Assembly (NCBI GenBank): GCA_902728285.1
Contig: CACVBU010000593.1
Coordinates: forward strand, 524,280 to 588,279
Length of the DNA: 64,000 nt
From: Clytia hemisphaerica
Lineage: Eukaryota; Cnidaria; Hydrozoa; Leptothecata; Clytiidae
Direction: 5' to 3'
Shown here: positions 44,155-56,523 of the stretch, piece by piece
How the letters are laid out: every line of letters begins with the position of its first letter
How positions within the stretch are numbered: the first letter of the stretch is position 1
Translations under genes and position numbers: made by a program
Notes under the pieces: model-generated
What the model was told of the DNA's origin: nothing
Database searches by the model: none
What the model saw: only the letters and a program-made list of their open reading frames with translations

Positions 44155-47100
44155 TCAATTCTCTATCGTTATATCGATTTTACTGATGGGATAACCAAAT
44201 ACGTTTTTATAACTTTTCAATGTATTGAATCTTCTTAATCGCCTCATGGTCCTAAAAACAAGGAACAGTTTCTAAGAGATGAAGAGGTTAGGAGAGGTTG
44301 CTTGAAATTTGTCCGATTAAAGTTTTCACAGACGTCTTACATGTTTTTTTTATATAAGCATATAAAAATCCAAAAACTCCGATGCTTGGGTCGAAAGCTT
44401 AATAAGGCTGAAAAAATGCTTGAGGGATGCTTATATCCAAAGCAAAAATTTAGGGAAATACTGAAAAGCCTTAAAATTCCAGCCAAAAAAAGCCAAAAAA
44501 AAGCCAAAATCAGGAAAAAACATTTTTCGTTGGCTCAAGTAATGCTTACCGTATGCTTAATTTTTCCCCATATCTGAACCTAGATATGCTTACAAGTGAA
44601 ATGCTTATAAAGAAAAAAACATGTACCGAAAGTTTCATTCATAGGATTGGTTCCTTGTTAGGTAAAAAAAAAGTGTTGGTAAGAAATAAAATAAATCTTT
44701 TGCAGCCTTGTGAGTGATGGTTACAGGTTTAATGCTACAAAAATCAAAAATGAAATAGATCTCAAATCACACTAACCAATTTCTGACGAAATTGAGGCAC
44801 ATTTCTTCGGGACTAGCATAATTGACAGTTGGAGGTTCAATTTCGAGCGTCTGATAATGCATCCTCGCTTCATAGAACGGTGATTGGGGTGAAAAATCAT
44901 CATTGTTATGCTCAAAATGAGATAACAGATTGTGGATGGGAAGGCGTTTGTCAGATATATCCTACAGAAGGAAACAAACATATTCTCTCAGATGCCTTAT
45001 TGCTAATAAACGTCCTGCTTGTTAATTCATTGGCTTTCCAGTCCCCGATTATTAACTTTCGAAAATATTCTATCTAAAATGTCAAAAGAAAAAAAAACAT
45101 TTTCATTCATCCTTATTTAGTGTACACGCGAAAAATTAGTGGTTCTACAGTTCAAAGAAATACGTGAGCATTAAAATCGTCACCTCTGTGGTATTGAAGA
45201 AGAGGCCAGCTATATCACGGTATATCCCAAACATTTCATTCATCTTCATCAGCATCTCTGTCTAAGGTGAAAAGGATGAGGTATTTCAATGCGATGTTTT
45301 TAGAATAGTTGGAGATATGGGAGAGACCCCAAGCGGTTTGCGTGACGGCGTGATTAGAGCTTTGTATGGTGGTATGATCAAAATTTTAGTTAGTCAGTAC
45401 CTTCCCACAAACCAAATTTTAAAAAAGCGATTTTCGTCTAACAGGCTAAATTTTGGAAAGATGGGCGCAAAATAATTGAGACGTGATTTGGGCTATTTCT
45501 CGCTTTCTTGGAAAGATGGATCAATCGAAAAGTTTGGCGTGATAGCGCGGTGGCGCCATCCTCTGGGGTTGAAGGCTTGCTCGCTATTTTGATCATAAAC
45601 ATAGCTAAAAATGAAAAAAAAACTCAGGAAACGAACACGTAACATATCATACCAGTCGCTCTCTTGTGAAATGATCATTAACCAGAACATTTTGGTCACC
45701 AAGTACCATGGGAATGATACATCTTCCCAACGAATACACATCCGAAGCTTTGTTTACTGTATTATGTTGGCTCACCTTAAAAAAGCAAGTAATATTTTTA
45801 TAGAGGACACAGTCACACCTTCAAATCAGTAAATAGAACATGTTCCCAACAAATTTTTAAGGGGTAAACTTATCAGGGGGGTCGATAGTAAAATCTCAGA
45901 CATATTTGAGTAGTAAAGGGATTTTTACGAATTTTTACATACCACCACCCAGACTCTTGGAAGAGGTATTTTACTACCCTGGTAGTAAAAGTTTTTGGGA
46001 CAATTTGTCATGGAGACCACCTATTTTTTGGTTGCTTTTCGGACTTATTTTACAAAAAAAAAAGCTAAAAAATGATTATTTCCGTGACACATTTTTCACT
46101 TAGTGCAAAATCTAATGTTTTGCCCTTAGAATTGAAATATTTTTATATTGACAAAAAATTTAGAGAATTTTTTGTTTGCAGCAAACAACTTTCCAACAAA
46201 AATTTTTTTTTAATTATAAAAATTTTCAGATTTTTTCAGAAAAGTCATCCAAAAAATTAAAAGAATTACAAAAATAGCTAAAATTTGCTAATTTTACCAG
46301 TTTTAACTACCCAGGTAGTAAAAAATTTTCAAAATTTAACACATAGATACCACCCATTTTAGTATTTAACTACCCTGGGTAGTAAAAAGTTTTTTCGATT
46401 TTTTGTCACACCACCACCGTAGTAAACGTCATTATGTCTGAGATTTTACTACCGACCCCCCTGAACTTATATCTCAGTTAAAAAATCATACAGAATTTCT
46501 ACAGAAATACATACTTCTGGAGCTGCATAACCTGGGCTGCCACATTTCTGACGAACATTTTCTTCTTTGAGGAAATCGAAATCTATTAATTTTACTGTCA
46601 TCAAATTGTTCATCAACACAAAATTTTGAGCTGAAATTTGAAAAATGTAATAAATTACAACAAGTGTATTGGGATCGAGAGCTGACCAGACTGACTAGAA
46701 CGATTATTGTAAATAGAGAGACAGAGAATAGAGCAATTTAATTTTTTTATGTTTGGAAGTAAGACAGCAACAAAACGCATGGATTTGATTAGCCCTTGAT
46801 TATATACCTCGATCATCAAAGAGGCTCTATCAACACACCTATCAACCCTAGCCAGTGACCTTTATATATCCCTGGACCAAGCTATATCCACCATCTTTGA
46901 TCTGAGTCATTTTTTGGAATTGGTACCCGAGAAGAAGCCATTGCAATGTTAAAAATTAACGTCTAACGGCGCTACATCATCAAAAGTATTCGAGGAAAAG
47001 TAGATCTCGCGCTCTGGATACATTTTCACCGCTATTGAGTAATGCCGCCATTAGGGTACTAATATCAAAAAAACTCCGATCAATGATTTTTGGTTGGCCG

Positions 47101-50100
47101 GGATTGAGTAATAGAGCAACTTGGTCCAGGGATATATAAAGGTCAATGCCCTAGCGCGAAAGGGGCTTGGTTTCGAGTTTACCTGAAAGTCATCATTCGA
47201 CCCTGATAAACTTTCAGGAAGCGAGGGAGTTGAAAGTGGGCAAAAGGACTGAAAAAGACACTCTTACGCTTGATATCACCGTGCACCATATCAAGGCTGT
47301 GAAGATACTGGATTGCTTTTGCCATTTGATGAAAGTGGAAACAAAAGAAACGTATAATCAAAACATCTTTGGCCACTTGAAGGTTGGTATCAGGATGATT
47401 GATGTGTCTGTGGAATGTGTCTAGATGACTGAGTAGGTCGGTATCTAAAGTTAGGAGAAATAAAACTTATGTCTTCTAAAAGATGCGCAGGTTAGCTAAT
47501 GCACTTTTGACAAATATTTTAAGAATGCTCCCATTACATCGCAGCTAAATTAATAATTTTAAGCAATACTTTGAAGCCGTACTGGGTATTGACCGCTACA
47601 AACAAACTTTCAGAAAAATATACAAAAATAACAATTCATATTCCAGTTCAGCTGACTCAAGGTAAAATCTTAATAAAGCAGCGAGGGTGCTAACCATTCC
47701 AACGCCTCTTGAAAAGCAATTGGACTTGAGAAGGGGGAAAGTTTCCAAAAATTAAATGAAAACAATACTCAAATTAAGTTTCAGATAAAATATCACTTAA
47801 CAAATTGGAATCGTGTCCTTAAACCTGGGTCTTTTTTATAAGGGTTTTATATACCTGCATAGTCCATGATTTGCAGATAATGGTAATCACATTTCATAAT
47901 CCATTTCGGTAACAATAAATTTGGATGAGCCCCTAAGCGCCTGATGCACTGCAATGACCTCGCCAATGCTATCTTTTCAGCCTTCTTTTCTTCATCCTAG
48001 ATGTGTAAGAAAAATTCCAAAAATTTACGAATATGGTCAGTTACTACATTCAATAAAACAGTATTGTATTGCAGTATATGCATCACTGCAATATCTTCTG
48101 ACAGTGCATCACGGACCCCAATAGCTGATTGATTGTAAGTGACGTAAAATCAGTCAAAACGTCACTTTCAACCAATCAGCTGTTGGGTCCGTTGAAGACA
48201 TTGCAATGGTGCATATCATGAATACAGCCATCTACCCTTAGCCTTACCCTTAACAGTCAGCTTTTAAGGAGACATGTAATGAATTTATAAGGAAAATCAT
48301 TCTCGACGAAGGTATAGAAACACAAGTGTGAGAGTGCTCTTGTAAAAAATGTAAGATACCCTTGCATTGAAGCGATGAAGTAACGTCCTTATAGTTAACG
48401 AATGCTTAAAAAAGTATGCACTCCACCACAGGGACTCGGCAAAGTGTCTCTTGAGTTTGGACTTTGCCTAAAAATGCAGTGAACCGAAAACAAATCTTCC
48501 AAATAACTTCATCACCAGTCCCCTAAAAAACCGCTCACACCGCTAAGGGTTTATAGGTGTTTTGGAGCCTCTAAAATAAGATTAAATATATATTTTTAAA
48601 TACTTTTTTTGCCTGCTTTTATTCCATTAATACTTAAATCCAAACGATTGGGTAAAGTCTTCACCAAAAGATTTTCCCCATGCTTCATTAACACTCCATG
48701 AAGACATATACAACAATAAAAGATTGCAAAGGTATCAAAGTTTGCTATGTCGAGCTGACTTACAATTTTAATAATTTTAACAGCAACATGGTTTGGCCCC
48801 TCGCCAGTTCTTTGGAAACAGCCATCATACACTGAACCAAACGCACCTTGGCCACACAAATTAGCATAGAGTATGAAGAAATCAACGCCTTCAATCATTC
48901 TTTCATTGTTGGGTGAGTTCTAAAAAAAGATGAAGAAGAAGAGTGAGCCATACATAAAAAATAATTGATTCCTTACGAAAGGTTTCACGTAAAAGACTAT
49001 TTCAGCTTTCTCCATTTTTCCTACAAAATTATCAAAAAATTGAATAAACCTCCATACAGAAAAACCTTTCCAATAATAGGCCATAGTTAAAGTTATCGCT
49101 GTATCGGAAGGTGACAACAATTTCTGGATTGGAAATTTAAAGCTAGGTGTCCACTGAAAAAAATAGGTTCGTCACAAATACCTGTTGCAAAATGTCTGGA
49201 ATTAGAAATCTATTCCCCATTTGTAAACTTCCATTGCTTTAATATGCTATACCATCATAAAGGAGCACTTTTAAGCCGTTTTTAATGCTATCGTCTTATT
49301 TATTTGTGGGATAGATTTTAAAAAATCAAGTCTAAATTGGGGATGGTCACAAATTTCGTCCCTTCTGTTACGCCTATTATACTTTTATTGACAGTTCCAT
49401 GAAAAATTAAATTAGGAACTCTTTTGTGAAGTTATAGTAGTCATGGTCATACTGATTTTTCCATGAAAGTTAAATAGCGTAACGGAAGGAACAAAATCAA
49501 GAGACCAAAATTTTTATAAATGAAAAAAACAACTGATAGCTCCAGAGAGAAAAACTAAATCAGACAAAACTTTTCTTATCTGATATCATTTTTGACAGAA
49601 TTCAAGTTTTAAGCATAAAATGTCATCAATCCTTGGAATTTCACTTTTATCAACATGATTTTTGAAGATTTTTACTGAAAATTTAGGAAATTCAGGTTTC
49701 AAAGGGCCAAAAAATGGTCATGGGGGTGCCATTTTCTGAATTTAAAGGGGCACCACACCAAAAAAATCTGGATTTATGTTTTGTGACAAACAAATTTGCA
49801 ACGAACTAATTTTTTCCAGTGGATACCAATTTAATAGTACTATTTTCAAGTTGAGAGAAGAACCAGAACTCACCGATAAAACAACTTCATATTGATTACG
49901 ACCTCTTATACATGGAATGTTGGAGTCGAGATTAAGCTGCTTTGAAATATCACTATTAAAAAAATGGAGATACATTTAGTGAGTATGTATTTTGCACATG
50001 GGTGAAAAGTTAACGAGATGGTCAGGAAAAAAACTCAGGGTAAATTTAGAAGTTGCAGGCGTAATGCAAGACCCATTTTATGGCATTTGAAAAACTGTGA

Positions 50101-52067
50101 AACAAAAACCAATTTCTGGTAGCAAACAATAACATTTGTCAAATGACACAAACCTGTAATATTTACACAGAAGCATATTACAATAAAACGGGATACGACA
50201 GAATTTGGAATGATGCATAAGGATTTTTGAGATCATTTCATAATTTTGATCGTCTTTCAGCGGAGTCATTCCAAGAATCTTTTGACAGTATTCGACCATG
50301 CTATCCGGGTTGTTACAATTTGTGAGGAAACATTCGTCAAAGTTTTCTGGACGATCATTAACAAGTTTGGAACATCTGTGTGCATGTAAAAAGTGCTCCA
50401 AAAATCCATTCTGAAGATTATAAGGAAATAAAGTGATGATGTTATTAACGATTTCGCTTAAGTCTTTGTTTTGCATTTATAGAATTGTAGAACTTTTAAA
50501 GTAATTTATAGGGATGAAGGAAGCGATTTTAATCCTAGTCTTTTGATACAGAGGACTGTGGTCAATTTACCATAAAATACTGACCTCTTGATCGGTAAGT
50601 TGCGCACACATTTGAGTTTGAAAAGCATCCTATATATAAAGGGTAAAATAAATAAAATAGGTTTAAAGTAGAGAAGTAACTTTCAAATAAAGGATTTATG
50701 AGAAGAATCATGATTTAAACCCCAGCTGAGCTATATCTAAAAAATGATGAAAAGGTCTGTGGAAATTATAAATAACGATAAAGGAATAGGTTTTGAGAAA
50801 AAAACAAGACAAGATAAAATTAAAGGTAAATATATCATACCAATATTTCTTGAGTAGTAGAAGGTGGACCTTCCCGTGGTGCATTTCCTTCATCACCGCC
50901 ATCGTCACCACCCCCAGCGGCGTTGTCATGATGAGGATCTTCATGATCTTCATCATCCTCTCTGCTTTGCATACTTTCATCAGTTGCTACTTTACTTTGA
51001 TCTGGACTCCCTGAAGCTGTAGGCATTTCTTGATCAGATGAATGCTCGACTGCTGTTTTAACAACTTGATCAATCTGCATTGGTGAAGTTGAAGATGTTT
51101 TTTCTTTCATCTCTATAGAATTTGTCCATATTTGCTGGTTGTCACCTGGAGGTTCTGAACTTGTAATTTCAATATCACCACCTGGTTCTATTTCTTCAGA
51201 ATGCTCAGAAGCAGAGGACTTCCTATCGTTTTGATAGGTGTTTTCTGTTGCAATTTTAGGAATTGTAAAATTGGAAGCTGGTTCAATCTCATCGTGAAAT
51301 AACAAATCCTTGTTTTCATTTCCTGGTGAAGATCTCCATGATTCATTCAATAATTGTGGTTGCGTGGAAGAGGGATTAAATCTTCCGTTACCGGCCAAAA
51401 CAATCTCAGCTTTACTGGATTTGACTATACAAGAATGAACGTAAAAAGTGATATTACAGCTATTAAAAATGTTTGTCATAATTATGGTGAACAATTGAAC
51501 TTCATAAGTAAGATCATTTGACCTTATGAAGATATCTTTTAGAAACAAACACAACCAATCAGTTTTGAATCTCACAACGCAAGTGTATAAAAGAATGAAT
51601 CAGTAATTGAAAATGAATGTTTACCAATGATTGTCCCATTATTGATAACATATTGATCTTTAAACCTGAGCCCTAAAAGATAAACAATATAGAATATAAA
51701 AGCTTGTATTGATGTACAGGCTAAAAAAAGGTAATACGTTAAATAAGGGACTTGAGTTGATTATTACAAATAAGATTTTGACATTACTGTTTATATCCTC
51801 ATCAGCTTGTTGCATCGGATCACAACTCATTTGATCTTTAAAAATGTTGCTCATGTCAATCTTCTTCGCTTCTACATAAGCTTCATCAATCGACAATGCA
51901 ATGTTTGAAAATGGCTTTGAACAGTCATCCTCTTTCTTGTAACACTTCAATTGTAATGCACTCATAAAATCTGGACGGATCACTTTTTTACCCAATTCTT
52001 CATAGTGCTTTTTACATGGGCTTTGCTTCTTGTTATATATATTATTGTATACAGTATAGTTTGACAT
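44155..52067 (-). CDS. Protein kinase with DFD motif and long unrecognised N-terminal region, about 15 exons
   Basis: Exons on -: 52067-51788, 51672-51625, 51424-50841, 50629-50585, 50463-about 50150, 49952-49874, 49153-48977, 48919-48764, 47996-47855, 47444-47268, 46630-46515, 45775-45653, 45261-45184, 44961-44777 and 44251-44155 (stop). Phases agree except at the 50585/50463 junction, which I cannot resolve. About 860 residues. The N-terminal 400 hold an acidic Ser-rich linker and unrecognised folded parts. The kinase follows: GQGAFGSVYDG loop, VAVKII lysine, HPNLLLP, YLHSLDMVHGDIKPQN catalytic loop, LIDFDF in place of DFG, GSPGYAAPE, ASDVYSLG. Ser/Thr type by HGDIKPQN. The Gly-to-Asp change may alter activity. 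A roughly 90-residue tail follows. Introns carry four kinds of MITE. Family not recognised. Confidence 0.78.
44340..44623. mobile_element. TA-flanked poly-T MITE, copy E (ATGCTTA internal word)
   Basis: CATGTTTTTTTTATATAAGC and its mirror lie between TA dinucleotides in the last kinase-gene intron. ATGCTTA/ATGCTTG recurs about eight times inside, matching the end sequence of this copy. Confidence 0.78.
45873..46464. mobile_element. TIR element with GGTAGTAAA subterminal repeats
   Basis: Ends TCAGGGGGGTCGATAGTAAA and the mirror (one mismatch) extend about 33 bases, flanked by a 5-bp duplication ACTTA (45868-45872 and 46465-46469). The end word GTAGTAAA is repeated inside several times in both orientations. 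In an intron of the kinase gene. Confidence 0.8.
46853..47148. mobile_element. MITE with TGACCTTTATATATCC ends and 7-bp duplication
   Basis: Ends CA(G/T)TGACCTTTATATATCC with CTGGACCAAG, flanked by CCCTAGC at 46846-46852 and 47149-47155. In an intron of the kinase gene. A shrunken copy is at 25684-25752. Confidence 0.8.
48072..48221. mobile_element. Fold-back hairpin MITE in a kinase intron
   Basis: Imperfect arms ATATGCATCACTGCAAT / ATTGCAATGGTGCATAT and GGACCCCAATAGCTGATTG / CAATCAGCTGTTGGGTCC surround an AAGTGACGT...ACGTCACTT core. Related at its ends to 15336-15477. Confidence 0.72.
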
Positions 52068-52139
52068 CTTTATTGTTTGTATGCTTCTTGGTGAAAGAAA
52101 AAGAAAATTATAAACAATCACATCATGAAGCTTTTTGCA

Positions 52140-52800
52140 AGTACACCCTACAATGAGTAGGTTTGTGAAAGTCTGAGGTAATCCCTTTGCTAAGATTATA
52201 TAATGTTTTGTGAGTCATTAGGTTATGTTATCAGCTCATAGTAATTTTTTGAGTCAAGCTCAAAATCTGGAGAACTTTCATATAACCTGATATAACACGA
52301 ACCCAAAGAACCCAAAGAAACTCCTATCATTGAAAAAAAATTAAAAGTTACAGGCTGCACAGCGATTATTCAAGGCTGAGATATAGAAGAGCGGGTATAG
52401 GCGTTTGCGCCTGCGTTTGCTGACTGACAGTTTCAGTTTCACTTTCAGCCAGCAAGTGAGCGAGCGATTCTTTGTAAGAGAATTGTCAAATAACTTCTTT
52501 CAGAATCATTGAACTTCTCGTTTTATACTTTAAAGGCAGAATAATAATTGATTTCCGGGTCAAAATGTTTGGCACTTGATCCTTTTGTTTGCTTATCTTT
52601 CTTGTGTGGTCGTTATTTGAATTTCAGTATTCAACACTTATAAAATACGGTTGTTATATAAGAGTATTAAACTCCTCACTAGGAGGGAACAGATCATAGA
52701 TTCGAATTGAACGCGTAATTCCTAATAGCAATTAACATTACATAACGCGTCGATATCTCTTCACTCTAATGAAAATGTGATACAAAATTAAAGTGATGAG
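52140..52800. other. Upstream flank of the kinase gene, nothing distinct
   Basis: No ORF or repeat stands out. The kinase promoter should lie here, but no TATA box at a usual distance is evident; ACGCGT occurs twice near 52710 and 52745. Confidence 0.4.
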
Positions 52801-52837
52801 AATCACAAAAAAAATCTAGAATTGAAAAACTGGACAT

Positions 52838-52905
52838 CCATTGGAATCGAACTCAGAGCTCGATGCATATGAGACAGACGATCTAACCGCTTGAGCTAAC
52901 CACGC
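52838..52905 (-). ncRNA. tRNA-like relic or tRNA-derived SINE head
   Basis: On the - strand, GCGTGGTTAGCTCAAGCGG contains an A box (TAGCTCAAGCGG). 35-45 bases later GTTCGATTC is a perfect B box, and T runs follow. A CTCATAT loop would give a CAU (Met) anticodon, but acceptor and T stems do not pair, so it is not a working tRNA. A SINE 5' head or tRNA pseudogene is the best reading. Confidence 0.5.
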
Positions 52906-53194
52906 TTTGAAAGTAGTGAGAGAAAGCGTGAACTGATAAGAAAGAAAAAGGAAAGAAAGAATCGAGAAGAAAATTAATTCCCGCTTTGATGTTATTATCG
53001 AAACAAAAGGATCAGTCATGCCGAAATTCCTTTCCACACGTCAGCAAACTAGTTTTTATAAATAGAAAAACTAGATTGATTCTAAAAAAAATAGCTGTTT
53101 TCTTAGACGACTACGTTTATAGCAAATTTGTGAAAGAAAAAATTTACACCTGTTGAGCTATATGACGCTCGCCTTGCTACTTTGTTTATATTTA

Positions 53195-53640
53195 AGACCT
53201 GAAGTCCAGAGGTCCCGAAGTCCCAAATTGAAATATATCAAATTTCTGTGAAAACAAATTACACCGACCAAAAGTCACAAATCGAAATATAGCAAATTTC
53301 TGAAAAAATACGACACCGGCCCACAGTCCTGAGGTCCGGATTTGAAATTTATCAAAATTCTATCAGAAAAACTTTTTACACAGACTTGAATTCCTGAGGT
53401 CCCGAAATATCAAATTTCTGAAGAAAAATATTACTACAACCTAAAGTCCTGAGGTCCCGAATCCGGAAATACAAATTTTTGAAGAAAAAAATATTACACT
53501 TAACCTAAAGTCCCAACGTTCCGAATTGAAATGTATCCAATTTCTGAAAGAAAAAAAAATTATACCAACCTAAAAGTTCCAAGGTCCCGAAGTTTCAAAA
53601 TATCAAATTTCTGAAGAAAAAAAATACTACACGCTCTTTT
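53195..53640. repeat. Satellite-like tandem repeat, about 60-70 bp units
   Basis: Six to seven units carry CCTGAGGTCCCGAA, AAATATCAAATTTCTG and a GAAAAAAA(A)TTACAC stretch in order, with much divergence. Confidence 0.75.
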
Positions 53641-53696
53641 ACCAAATAAATTTAACCTTTTAAGTGTCATTCTCCGTCAAAAATAATATGTCTGTC

Positions 53697-53865
53697 CAAA
53701 AACTTTGGGGCAGGCTGGAGACTATAAAAATGGCCGGATATGAAATTTAGCTCACTTGTTCGTTGGGTGAATACATGGGGGTATTTTTTTCATTTTTTGA
53801 AAATTTTCATTTCTAAAGGCGTGGTAACGAGTTTTCACCAAAACGAGGCTAAAACTATGGCCTGG
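53697..53865. repeat. Solitary copy of the 156-bp repeat
   Basis: AAAACTTTGGGGCAGGCTGG to CACCAAAACGAGGCTAAAAC follows the consensus of 36002-36877 with many changes. Shows the unit also exists dispersed. Confidence 0.75.
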
Positions 53866-54411
53866 AGACGTCATTGTGAAAGGACGAAGGATGCTAGTGT
53901 GACTAACTGAATGAGTATAATATTTCTTTATAAGATACTTTGTTGTCTTTTTTATCTTTGTGTAAACTTGTATATGTCTTGCATATTTTCTGACTAAATC
54001 AAACCACAGATTTTTCATTTCAGTATTTTTGCATATAATTCAATATGGCTGATAGAAAGGCAAAAAGGTCTATTCTTTGGCTTGCAAGTCGAGTAAACAA
54101 TAAAGCGCTTTGGCAGCATTTATTTTTATCTTTGATATACATACGCATTTTGTTCTGGTGCATTTCTGGTGTTCCTGTGCACAATTTTCTGTGACTGGTC
54201 CACTGGAAGTATTAAATCAAGTTTGGGGTCAAATAAATTTGAATGACAGATTTATTGCACTAGAAGAGCACCAGAACTTTCCAGTGTACAAAATGACGTT
54301 TTTCTGGAACATTAAATAATCCTACAATTTTGATAAAGCTGTGTAATTGCGCGTTTAGATCTCATAAAGTTAAGCATGTACCTTAAGGGCAGAAACTTAG
54401 GCAGAAAAAAA
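53866..54411. other. No convincing gene
   Basis: An ATG at 54043 after a CATTTCAG-type acceptor opens MADRKAKRSILWLASRVNNK and continues hydrophobic for about 45 residues before a stop. Too short and unsupported to call. Confidence 0.4.
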
Positions 54412-54615
54412 TATTGGCAAATTTGGCAAATTGCCTAAAAATTTCTTTTCACCAAATTTAAATTTATAGTTCATTCGCCAAAATAAATTCTCGCCAAATT
54501 TAATTTTCTTTCAATTTAAACAAAAATGGGTTGTTCGCCAAAATTAATTTTTGCCAAATTTAGAAATTTCACCATTAAATCGACAAATATTTGCACTAAA
54601 ATTGGTGAATGGGCT
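54412..54615. repeat. TTCGCCAAAA-rich interspersed repeat, copy 2
   Basis: Diverged copy of 43155-43405. Confidence 0.68.
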
Positions 54616-54763
54616 CATTGAAGCACGCAATCAAATAATGAATGCAGAAGTTGGCCTCTTCTAATTGGTCATAAAAGACAATGTGATAAAAGAAACAAAA
54701 TCTTTTGTTTGTTTTGAAAATGCTTTTCACTTCTCAACAAAAGACTTTTTTAACATACCGGGT

Positions 54764-55376
54764 GTGCCAGAAATAAGTTACTCTCTTTGATTTGATATTG
54801 TAGGCAGAGAGATTTTTCAAACATGGCTCACGGTCGCGAAAGATAACCTTGTAAGTAGAAAATTACAATACGGGTAACAACCAAGGAAATTCTAATTGTA
54901 CATATAAAACCCTTTTGTGTTTACGTAGTTAAATTTTTATTATGTAGTGTAGTTTTTTTTAGAAAAATATATGTTCGAATATATCAGTAAAAAAAACAAA
55001 AAGAGATAAAAAAACATAAAGAGCTGTAAGCGAGCCACTCAAGGCCGCGCAACTTTGGTAGGATTTGTTGGCTTCAAATCCTACCAAGGAGATTGACTTC
55101 TAGCCCTTCGGGCTTATACTTCATTGAGCGCACCTGATAAATGTTGGTCCAGACAAGGGACACTTCCAGAGAACTGCCTTGTTTTCAGCCTTTTTTTGAC
55201 ATTTTAGGTTGTTGAACATAACTTTTGAACCAATGAAGTAATCAAAAAGTAATGCACCATATTTTAAGTCACGCTTTCCTCTGAATGATTCTGAAACAAT
55301 CTTTGAAAAGTCTTTCTGCTAACTGCTGCTAACTGCCTGCAATATCAAGTCAAAGAGGGTAACTTATTTCTGGCAC
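54764..55376. mobile_element. 613-bp TIR element with TGTGCCAGAAATAAG ends
   Basis: The left end TGTGCCAGAAATAAGTTAC is mirrored at 55332-55376 with three mismatches over about 45 bases. A CCCGAAGGGC MITE fragment is nested inside. No transposase. End style resembles Tc1/mariner relatives, but the target duplication is unclear. Confidence 0.75.
55030..55128. mobile_element. Fragment of the CCCGAAGGGC MITE, nested
   Basis: Contains GGCCGCGCAACTTTGGTAGG, TTGGCTTCAAATCCTACC and CTAGCCCTTCGGGCTT as in the copy at 22332, but one half is lost. Confidence 0.65.
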
Positions 55377-55429
55377 ATGAAGTATTTTTTCTGTACTTTT
55401 TGTCAAAAAAAAAGATATGTCCAGAAGGT

Positions 55430-55885
55430 GTCAATCGAACAACTGCGAACAAAAATCGCAATCGAACCAATCGAACGTAATCAAATGCGATCGAATAACT
55501 GTGATTCGATTGTCGAACGTAATCGAATCTCAATCGAACGGCCAATTCCTGGGTAATATTTGATTGTGTTCGATTGCGTTTGAGGTCGTTCCAGTAAGGT
55601 TAGATTGGTTCGATTGATAATAGTTGATTATGTTTGATTGGTTCGATTGGTTGTCATTTACATTTGATTGATCTTTGATTTCGTTCGATTACGATTGGAT
55701 CACTCCGTTAGAGCTTTTTAGCGTATGCAGCCGAGCGCTTAAGTACTGTACGAAATGAAATTGAATCAAACGAACATAATCAAACATAATCGAATACAAT
55801 CGAACGTAATCGAAGCTTTTGAACGGCAAATCCTAGGTAATATTCGATTACGTTCGACAATCGAATTGCAATTATTCGATTGTGT
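55430..55885. mobile_element. AATCGAACGTAATCGAA-array element, copy 1
   Basis: Both halves are full of (C/G)AATCGAAC words in opposite orientation around a GC-neutral centre. CTGGGTAATATT and CTAGGTAATATTCGATT match the right end of the element at 56524-57806. No ORF. Confidence 0.6.
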
Positions 55886-56099
55886 TCAATACACCTTTCC
55901 CTTTATTTGTAAAACTAATGCGCGCGCATTATTTTGATGCTCTCCACCGTTTGGTACTGGAGGTAAACAAACCCGTTTTTGCCTGCGTTCCCTTAGGGAA
56001 AGTTGGTTTTTTGAGCTTTTCTTAAAAGTTCTGTCGAATGAAATTCTGTTGAACGAAATCCCCTCAAATTTTAGTATGTTCAATCTATTCATCATATTA

Positions 56100-56240
56100 T
56101 ACCACCCTGAAAATATTTTCGGACCATGCTCGGGCCACAAAAAAGTATTATTGAATCGGCCTGAACATTTTGTTCGGACCATGTTCGGGCCATGTATTTA
56201 CAATTGATACGGATTTGCTCGGGCCATGTTCGGGCCATAT
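56100..56240. repeat. CGGACCATGTTCGGGCCAT repeats
   Basis: Four to five copies of CGG(A/G)CCATG(T/C)TCGGGCCA within 140 bases. Function unknown; perhaps an element remnant. Confidence 0.6.
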
Positions 56241-56523
56241 ATAACCGCAACTTCGATCCCTTGATTTCACTTCCCTATCCACCAGATTTACCGCAGGTTT
56301 AGTGAAGTAGTTTTTAACATTAGAACGAATAAAGTGCGACTGTTAAATCTTTTTTATAAAAACATAAGCTATACGAACAAAAGGCTTTGGTAACCAAAGT
56401 GACAAAAAAGCAGGTTAAGGACGTCCCCGTAAAGTTCTACTCTAAAACCCTCAAACAATTTGTGTTTCTAAAGAATTTTTTGTAAATATAATAAGTACTT
56501 TTATAAAGGCTCCCCTGGCGGTG

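Noticed and set aside
52838..52905. Functional tRNA-Met on the - strand
   Set aside because: A and B boxes and a CAU-like loop are present, but acceptor and T stems do not pair.
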